64,000 bases of DNA from assembly GCA_016787265.1 (NCBI GenBank), contig JAEUVF010000010.1, positions 287,591 through 351,590 on the forward strand, written 5' to 3'. The stretch's first letter is position 1; each line of letters begins with the position of its first letter. Positions 63,507-64,000 of this stretch are shown here, in pieces. This DNA comes from Flavipsychrobacter sp. GTDB lineage: Bacteria; Bacteroidota; Bacteroidia; Chitinophagales; Chitinophagaceae. A program made the position numbers and the translations under genes. The notes beneath the pieces are model-generated. The model was not told where the DNA came from, did no database searches, and saw nothing but the letters and a program-made list of their open reading frames with translations.

Positions 63507-64000
63507 ACAACCAATAAACCTTCTGCTTTTAACCGTACTGCTGTTTTGTGGGATGGTGACCAATGCCCAGGAAAACTCGCCGTACTCCCGTTATGGCTGG
63601 GGTAACCTGGTTCCATCTACCCCGATCGTTACCCGTGGAATGGGCGGTCTTACTACCGGTTATGTTGATTTTGATGAGCGTTACGATGTAAAACAGGGAG
63701 TTCCCCGTTATCTGAAACCCCAATCCATCAACTTTATGAACCCCGCTTCCTATGCCAGGTTAAGGACTACTTCCTTCGACCTGGGGTTTGAAGTTGAAAA
63801 CCAGGTGTTGCAGGAGCGGAATGTTATCGAGAAATACAAAGCAACGTTTGCCAATATATCATATCTCCAGTTGGGGATACCAATCAGTCGCAAACGGAAT
63901 TTCTCGATGGTATTGGGCTTGCGGCCAATTAGCAGAATCAACTATCAGATCCAGTCTTTTGGACGTGAAATCAATCCCGAAACAGGAAACAGTATTGACT
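63484..64000 (+). CDS. outer-membrane beta-barrel protein, N-terminal part (runs off the window)
   Basis: An ATG at 63484 opens a frame without a stop to the window end (172 residues). A signal peptide (VIKQPINLLLLTVLLFCGMVTNAQ) is followed by NSPYSRYGWGNLVPSTPIVTRGMGG, SINFMNPASYARLRTTSFDLGFEVE and alternating hydrophobic strands, as in outer-membrane proteins related in style to the OmpP1/FadL or PorV type. Its N-terminus overlaps the coaX end, so it should be in the same operon. Function unknown. Confidence 0.8.
   Translation, partial: MRSVSVIKQPINLLLLTVLLFCGMVTNAQENSPYSRYGWGNLVPSTPIVTRGMGGLTTGYVDFDERYDVKQGVPRYLKPQSINFMNPASYARLRTTSFDLGFEVENQVLQERNVIEKYKATFANISYLQLGIPISRKRNFSMVLGLRPISRINYQIQSFGREINPETGNSID

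Overview
The window looks like a chromosomal stretch from a Bacteroidota bacterium, most likely of the Chitinophagaceae or a relative. The grounds are a SusC/SusD pair, carboxypeptidase-regulatory-domain TonB receptors, Bacteroidota-type promoters (TTG-N19-TAnnTTTG), few Shine-Dalgarno sequences, OmpA with thrombospondin-3 repeats, GH29 and GH20 glycosidases, and above all a large flexirubin/aryl-polyene pigment locus. No rRNA, tRNA, CRISPR array, transposase or prophage gene was recognised.

Layout. (1) 1-4.6 kb: the tail of a TM2-domain protein, an alpha/beta hydrolase, a Gfo/Idh/MocA oxidoreductase and the GTPase TypA/BipA with a clear promoter and terminator. (2) 4.7-14.3 kb: a ROK-type repressor followed by a SusC/SusD pair, closed by a strong terminator, then a small membrane protein and a second TonB-dependent receptor. 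(3) 14.3-20.4 kb: a tight three-gene unit of planctomycete-style proteins (cytochrome-lipoprotein with DUF1549/DUF1553, Tat-exported DUF1501 protein, and a DUF2231-like membrane protein with a c-type haem site and leucine-rich tail). (4) 20.5-23 kb: an FtsX/MacB-type permease behind a sigma-54-like promoter and a perfect palindrome. (5) 23.0-31.2 kb: glycosyltransferase-DUF2062, a fused MMPL exporter/PlsC acyltransferase/methyltransferase, a CrtI-like oxidoreductase and a C45-family acyltransferase. (6) 31.3-41.1 kb: OmpA, alpha-L-fucosidase, a DUF4838 protein, a porin and a beta-N-acetylhexosaminidase in mixed orientations. (7) 41.2-58.2 kb: about twenty co-directional genes for an aryl polyene. 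(8) 58.3-64 kb: a small membrane protein, a DUF5117-type metalloprotease, MeaB, a LON-domain protein, pantothenate kinase CoaX and the start of an outer-membrane protein.

How the genes work together. Regions 5 and 7 form one functional locus split by region 6. A tyrosine ammonia-lyase would make 4-coumarate, a PaaK-like ligase would activate it, AcpS would arm two acyl carrier proteins, and ketosynthases, a ketoreductase and two hot-dog dehydratases would extend it to a polyene. A methyltransferase and a flavin halogenase-like enzyme could decorate the ring. LpxL-, PlsC- and C45-type acyltransferases are candidates for esterification. A LolA-like carrier, a lipoprotein and the MMPL exporter would place the product in the outer membrane. 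The dialkylresorcinol genes darA and darB, needed for true flexirubin, are not in the window.

No stretch longer than 300 bases lacks a gene. The longest gap, 2469-2749, holds a purine-rich tandem repeat and the typA promoter. The next, 4562-4769, holds the typA terminator and an AT-rich palindrome. Assignments rest on reading motifs by eye; no database search was possible.
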